Positions 5,981 to 8,827 of a DNA stretch of 8,827 nucleotides are shown one piece after another. The stretch is from an uncultured Ruminococcus sp. GTDB lineage: Bacteria > Bacillota > Clostridia > Oscillospirales > Acutalibacteraceae. Where the stretch lies: NCBI GenBank assembly GCA_902797525.1, contig CADBSZ010000237.1, positions 1 to 8,827 on the forward strand, in the 5' to 3' direction. How positions within the stretch are numbered: the stretch's first letter is position 1; each line of letters starts with the position of its first letter. Under the pieces are notes generated by a model that saw only the letters and a list, made by a program, of their open reading frames with translations, searched no databases and had not been told where the DNA came from. Position numbers and translations under genes: made by a program.

Positions 5981-6009
5981 ATGATAGCATAAAATCGCAC
6001 TAAAATCAA
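5981..6009 (-). promoter_or_regulatory. Sigma-A promoter of rpsT with A/T-rich upstream element
   Basis: On the minus strand TTGATT (6009-6004) and TATCAT (5986-5981) are 17 bases apart, with an extended -10 TGC. The bases just upstream (plus 6012-6026) are T6 and A7 runs, typical of an UP element at a ribosomal gene. Transcription should start near 5974. Confidence 0.82.
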
Positions 6010-6019
6010 GCGTTTTTTC

Positions 6020-6051
6020 AAAAAAACTCCGATTTTTTGCGAGCCGTCGGA
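6020..6051 (-). terminator. Probable terminator of the 86-residue membrane protein gene
   Basis: On the minus strand TCCGA (6051-6047) can pair with TCGGA (6032-6028) across a 14-base loop, followed by a G and seven T (6026-6020). The stem is only 5 bp, so the call is moderate. The T run doubles as the A/T-rich upstream element of rpsT. Confidence 0.45.
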
Positions 6052-6106
6052 TTTTTCCCCACATATTGTGGCGTTTTTTAAACCATACTGTATATGTGGT
6101 ATGGAA

Positions 6107-6367
6107 TTATCTGCCGCTTTTGCGCTTGATAATCCAAATCACCGCCAGCGCCGCTGCGAACGCGCCCAGCACGCACTTAAACACAATGCCCAGGGCGCCG
6201 TCGAACATGTTGATTCCGGCAAAGGCGCGAATGCCGTACCACACCGTCATAAACACAAAGAACGCCGCCATCACTGCGGCGAGCAAGCCTTCTTTTCTGC
6301 CGGCAATTACGGTCATTACCGCCAGCGCCGCCCACAGAAATACATACACATATTGCATCAATTCCAT
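6107..6367 (-). CDS. Small membrane protein with three predicted helices, unknown function
   Basis: I do not recognise this 86-residue protein. It is almost all hydrophobic, with three likely membrane helices at about residues 4-22 (MQYVYVFLWAALAVMTVIAG region), 28-49 (LLAAVMAAFFVFMTVWYGIRAF) and 59-80 (ALGIVFKCVLGAFAAALAVI region). Short basic segments are at GRKEG (23-27) and at the end (KRKSGR), so the C-terminus is probably cytoplasmic. I chose the ATG at 6365-6367 because AGAGGCG lies seven bases upstream; the next Met, at residue 4, would be too far from it. It has its own near-consensus promoter and lies between rpsT and the heat-shock operon, transcribed away from hrcA. Nothing nearby suggests a transport substrate or partner. 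Confidence 0.75.
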   Translation of the reverse strand: MELMQYVYVFLWAALAVMTVIAGRKEGLLAAVMAAFFVFMTVWYGIRAFAGINMFDGALGIVFKCVLGAFAAALAVIWIIKRKSGR

Positions 6368-6387
6368 TTTATCGCCTCTTTCTGTAT

Positions 6388-6416
6388 ATAATAACGGTTC
6401 GGGAATTTTTTGTCAA
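6388..6416 (-). promoter_or_regulatory. Sigma-A promoter of the 86-residue membrane protein gene
   Basis: On the minus strand TTGACA (6416-6411) is followed by 17 bases and TATTAT (6393-6388). The predicted start near 6381 gives a leader of only about 13 bases that just contains the ribosome binding site. Confidence 0.85.
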
Positions 6417-6458
6417 CAGGCGGCGAAATTCCATTGTTGAACCGTGTGCTGCTGCCGT

Positions 6459-6555
6459 GATTTCCGATTTTGCGGGCGACCGCGAGGGTCGCCCCTACGG
6501 CATTCATCAAACCATTGCCGGTTAGATGGATGCTTTCGCAACCCAAAATCAAATC
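6459..6555. repeat. Structured palindromic element: two hairpins inside an outer stem
   Basis: Hairpin 1 pairs GGGCGACC (6474-6481) with GGTCGCCC (6487-6494). Hairpin 2 pairs GCATTCATC (6500-6508) with GATGGATGC (6525-6533), with one G-T pair, continuing past an A/A mismatch into AACC (6510-6513) with GGTT (6520-6523) around a six-base loop. An outer stem encloses both: GATTTTG (6466-6472) with CAAAATC (6544-6550), extended by GATTT (6459-6463) with AAATC (6551-6555) after a two-base bulge. From memory, a palindrome of the GTAGGGGCGACC type (minus strand around hairpin 1) is a common dispersed repeat in gut Clostridia; I cannot check copies here. It may be a small non-autonomous mobile element or REP-like repeat. 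Confidence 0.6.
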
Positions 6556-6566
6556 AAACGTTTGCC

Positions 6567-6590
6567 ACGCCGTTAGTCCGGCGTTTTGTT
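6567..6590 (+). terminator. Terminator-like hairpin of unclear purpose
   Basis: ACGCCG (6567-6572) pairs with CGGCGT (6579-6584) around TTAGTC and is followed on the plus strand by TTTGTT. No plus-strand gene lies upstream, so it may insulate hrcA from stray transcripts or be part of the repeat-rich spacer. Confidence 0.4.
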
Positions 6591-6607
6591 AAACCGATTG
6601 TTCCATA

Positions 6608-6693
6608 GGCGTCCTGACCGCGACTCGGTCGCAAAGGCGTTCTGACTGCGACTCGGTCGCAAAGGCGTCCTGACGCCGAGGCACTCGGTCGCA
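6608..6693. repeat. Three tandem 28-30 bp units, each with a small palindrome
   Basis: Unit 1 is 6608-6635, unit 2 is 6636-6663 and unit 3 is 6664-6693. All begin GGCGT(C/T)CTGAC and end CTCGGTCGCA. Units 1 and 2 differ at two bases. Unit 3 has a changed middle (GCCGAGGCA) and is two bases longer. Units 1 and 2 contain GCGAC-TCG-GTCGC; unit 3 can pair CCGAG with CTCGG, so pairing is kept although the sequence changed. There are no spacers, so this is not a CRISPR array. The units lie 42-43 bases before the hrcA -35 box. Confidence 0.85.
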
Positions 6694-6735
6694 TGTGACG
6701 GAATGGTGAAACTTTCAAAAATTTAAAAATAATGC

Positions 6736-6764
6736 TTGACTTTTTCTGACTTTTGGGATATAGT
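6736..6764 (+). promoter_or_regulatory. Sigma-A promoter of the hrcA operon
   Basis: TTGACT (6736-6741) is followed by 17 bases and TATAGT (6759-6764). An A/T-rich stretch at about 6714-6733 precedes it and may act as an UP element. Transcription should begin near 6771, a few bases before the CIRCE operator. Confidence 0.88.
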
Positions 6765-6777
6765 ATGAATAAAGCAG

Positions 6778-6804
6778 TTAGCACTCGACCATCGAGAGTG
6801 CTAA
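6778..6804 (+). promoter_or_regulatory. CIRCE operator (HrcA binding site)
   Basis: The arms TTAGCACTC (6778-6786) and GAGTGCTAA (6796-6804), separated by nine bases, match the CIRCE consensus exactly. Placement at the 5' end of the transcript, next to the hrcA gene, fits classic HrcA repression that is relieved on heat stress. No second CIRCE is seen before dnaK. Confidence 0.98.
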
Positions 6805-6832
6805 TCCCTCAGAAGCAAAAGAGGTGAAAGGT

Positions 6833-7861
6833 ATGGAACCTGCTGCGAGAAAACAAAAAATCCTTTCGGCAATTGTGGAAAGCTTCATCAAAAACGGCGA
6901 GCCTGTCGGCTCCAAGTCGCTGATTGCCGAAGCGGGGCTGAAGGTTTCGTCGGCAACCGTGCGCAACGACATGGCGGAGCTGACCGACCGCGGCTATCTT
7001 GTTCAGCCGCACACCTCGGCAGGCAGAATTCCTACCGAGAAGGGCTATCGCTATTATGTCGACCGCGTGGTGAAGGTCACGCCTGTGTCACAGCAGGGCA
7101 GGGAATACATCCGCGAAGCGCTGGCGCGCGGCGCCGATTCGCCCGAGAGCATTTTGCAGTGCGCGGCGAACACACTGGCGCGGCTCACCGACTGCATCGC
7201 GCTTGCCACCACCCCGAGCGGCGACGACGTGCGCATCCGCAAAATCAGCTTTGTGCCCACGGGCGCTCACACCGCGCTGGCGGTTGTCATGACCTCCAAC
7301 GGCGTGATAAAAACCAAGCTGTTCCGCTGCGAGTTTTTGCTGACTCCCGAAATTTTGCAGGTGTTTGACAAGGCGTTCAACGAAACCTTTACCGCGATTC
7401 CGCTCAAGTCCGTCACACGGCCGTTTATTCAAACCGCCGCGGCAGGCTACGGCGAGCTGTCGCTCTTTATGACGGCTCCGCTTACCGCGATATTTGAAGC
7501 GGCGGAGCAGGCGGCGCAAATCAACGTGTGCCACAGCGGCTTCGGCAAGCTGATGAACGTCACGGGCGCAAGCCTTGCAGGCGCTCACCGCGTGTGGGAG
7601 TTTTTGCAGAACAAGCACGATTTGGCGGTTATGCTGGAGCGGCTGCCCCAGGCGACGGCGGCGACTATCGGAACCGAAAACAGCCGCATTGAGCTGTCGC
7701 AAAGCGCGGTCATTTCCACGCGCTACACCGTTTCGGGCGCAGCCTCGGGCGTGCTTGCCGTTATCGCTCCCATGCGGACGGATTACGCGCGAACCATGTC
7801 AATACTAAACTGCATAGCCGAGTGCGCGGACGCGCAAATCGGCGAGCTGATTGAACAATAA
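6833..7861 (+). CDS. hrcA: Heat-inducible transcription repressor HrcA
   Basis: The 342-residue protein is full length for HrcA, the repressor that binds CIRCE and whose folding depends on the GroEL chaperonin. The N-terminal winged helix-turn-helix covers about residues 4-75, with SSATVRNDMAEL (39-50), the recognition region, followed by the wing GYLVQPHTSAGRIPTEKGYR (54-73), a strong family signature. The remainder (about 95-335) is the GAF-like and inserted dimerisation region. I chose the ATG at 6833 because GAGGTG at 6821-6826 is its ribosome binding site. The GTG at 6824 is part of that site and would add only three residues. The gene lies directly after a perfect CIRCE site, so it is autoregulated, and grpE follows after 20 bases. 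Confidence 0.97.
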   Translation: MEPAARKQKILSAIVESFIKNGEPVGSKSLIAEAGLKVSSATVRNDMAELTDRGYLVQPHTSAGRIPTEKGYRYYVDRVVKVTPVSQQGREYIREALARGADSPESILQCAANTLARLTDCIALATTPSGDDVRIRKISFVPTGAHTALAVVMTSNGVIKTKLFRCEFLLTPEILQVFDKAFNETFTAIPLKSVTRPFIQTAAAGYGELSLFMTAPLTAIFEAAEQAAQINVCHSGFGKLMNVTGASLAGAHRVWEFLQNKHDLAVMLERLPQATAATIGTENSRIELSQSAVISTRYTVSGAASGVLAVIAPMRTDYARTMSILNCIAECADAQIGELIEQ

Positions 7862-7881
7862 CGTACAAAGGAGGTCATCCG

Positions 7882-8430
7882 ATGTCTAAGAAGAAAAAGA
7901 ACGAGGCGGTTGAAAACACCGAAGAGGTAACCCCCGAGGAAACCCAAAAGCCGCAGACAGAGGAACCCGTCGAAACCGACGAAAAGGACGAAACCATCAA
8001 GGCGCTTGAAGCCGAGGTTGCCGCCGGCAAGGATAAATACATGCGGCTTGCCGCCGAGTATGACAACTATCGCAAGCGCACCGCCAACGAAAAGCTGTCG
8101 CTTTATGACGACGCCACCGCAAAGGCGGTCACCGAGCTGCTTCCCGTTGCGGACAGCGTGCGCATGGCGCTCGAAAACCTCAAGGACGCCGATCCCGAAA
8201 TACTCAAGGGCATTGAGCTGATTTCCAACCAACTCGATAAATCCTTTGAAAAGCTCAAAATCGAGAGCTACGGCAAGGTGGGCGACGAATTTGACCCCAA
8301 CCTGCACAACGCTATCGGTATGGTGGACAGCGACGAGCTGGATTCAAACAAAATCGCCGCCGTGTTCCAAACGGGCTACAAAATCGGTGACAAAATCATC
8401 CGTCACGCAATGGTACAAGTTGCAACGTGA
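7882..8430 (+). CDS. grpE: GrpE, nucleotide exchange factor of DnaK
   Basis: The 182-residue protein releases ADP from DnaK to drive the chaperone cycle. A highly charged, disordered start (KKKKNEAVENTEEVTPEE) leads into a long dimerising helix at about 35-75 ending in the conserved YMRLAAEYDNYRKRT (53-67). The four-helix part has LLPVADSVRMAL (87-97 region). The beta-wing that touches DnaK holds the family signature DEFDPNLHNAIG (135-146) and GYKIGDKIIRHAMVQV near the end. Length is typical. AAAGGAGG precedes the ATG at a good spacing. The stop codon lies in the middle of a perfect 8-bp inverted repeat. It shares the hrcA transcript and is followed by dnaK after 150 bases. Confidence 0.97.
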   Translation: MSKKKKNEAVENTEEVTPEETQKPQTEEPVETDEKDETIKALEAEVAAGKDKYMRLAAEYDNYRKRTANEKLSLYDDATAKAVTELLPVADSVRMALENLKDADPEILKGIELISNQLDKSFEKLKIESYGKVGDEFDPNLHNAIGMVDSDELDSNKIAAVFQTGYKIGDKIIRHAMVQVAT

Positions 8431-8437
8431 CGTTGCA
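8421..8437 (+). repeat. Perfect palindrome spanning the grpE stop codon
   Basis: TGCAACGT (8421-8428) and ACGTTGCA (8430-8437) are exact reverse complements around one base, and the TGA stop (8428-8430) sits at the centre. As RNA it can fold as a 6-bp stem with a five-base loop. No T run follows, so it is not an intrinsic terminator. It could stabilise or mark the upstream mRNA end, or bind a protein. A second weak hairpin (GTCGG 8474-8478 with CCGAC 8491-8495) follows in the spacer before dnaK. Confidence 0.6.
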
Positions 8438-8568
8438 TCCGGTGCGCCTGTGAACGGTGCGGCTTGACAAAGCGTCGGATAGACGGCGCGCCGACACAAA
8501 AGCAATATCGAACCCTTTTAGAAACAAAGGTTTAAGATAGATTATCAACTACAAAATAAAAAACTTAG

Positions 8569-8827
<259 letters not shown>

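Noticed and set aside
6083..6104. CCATAC/GTATGG hairpin as terminator of the 86-residue gene
   Set aside because: The stem is 6 bp with a 10-base loop and only three T follow on the minus strand before an A run; the hairpin at 6028-6051 with T7 fits better.
6608..6693. CRISPR array
   Set aside because: The repeats abut with no unique spacers, there are only three, and no cas gene is near.
6358..6784. Minus-strand open frames across the repeat region (64 and 76 codons)
   Set aside because: They translate the palindromic and tandem repeats, have no ribosome binding site and show no protein-like composition.
6824..6832. GTG at 6824 as the hrcA start
   Set aside because: The GTG is part of the GAGGTG ribosome binding site; the ATG at 6833 has correct spacing and matches the usual start of HrcA.
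8517..8545. TTTAGA-N17-GATTAT as a dnaK promoter
   Set aside because: Each box matches only four of six consensus positions in an A/T-rich tract, so the chance of a false hit is high.

Overview
The window reads as a chromosomal segment of a low-redundancy, moderately GC-rich member of the Clostridia. The most likely group is the gut Oscillospirales (Ruminococcaceae-type). The reasons are a class 1B dihydroorotate dehydrogenase with its PyrK partner, a CIRCE/HrcA-controlled grpE-dnaK cluster, strong AGGAGG-type ribosome binding sites, sigma-A-like promoters, and a YwlG/UPF0340 gene. The species assignment is inference. No phage, plasmid, transposase, CRISPR, tRNA or rRNA gene is visible.

Layout. 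Positions 1-2326 (+) hold the 3' part of a transglutaminase-like protein gene, then pyrK and pyrD, which overlap by one base. They end at a 13-bp perfect hairpin that also faces the convergent (-) YwlG/UPF0340 gene (2442-2972). A GH25 lysozyme gene with no signal peptide (3101-4021, +) is divergent from YwlG. It converges on an AqpZ-type aquaporin gene (4092-4832, -), with a bidirectional terminator between them. From 5059 to 6367 everything is on the minus strand: a Nif11-like small peptide with a GG site, an unannotated 49-residue single-pass membrane protein, ribosomal protein S20 (rpsT), and an 86-residue three-helix membrane protein. Most of these have a recognisable promoter and terminator of their own.

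The 465-base gap 6368-6832 lies between divergent genes and is the least ordinary stretch. It holds a roughly 97-nt element that can fold as two hairpins enclosed by an outer stem (6459-6555), a terminator-like hairpin (6567-6584), and three tandem 28-30 bp units (6608-6693). It ends in an AT-rich tract, a sigma-A promoter and a perfect CIRCE operator, followed by hrcA, grpE and the start of dnaK (cut off by the window end).

How the genes work together. PyrK and PyrD form the NAD-linked dihydroorotate dehydrogenase of pyrimidine synthesis. HrcA represses its own operon through CIRCE, while GrpE and DnaK are the nucleotide exchange factor and Hsp70 chaperone. The remaining genes are single-gene units with no obvious link to each other. 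The best candidates for something undescribed are the orphan Nif11-like peptide behind an attenuator-like hairpin, the adjacent 49-residue membrane protein, and the structured repeats upstream of the heat-shock operon. I did not find a clear new multi-gene system.
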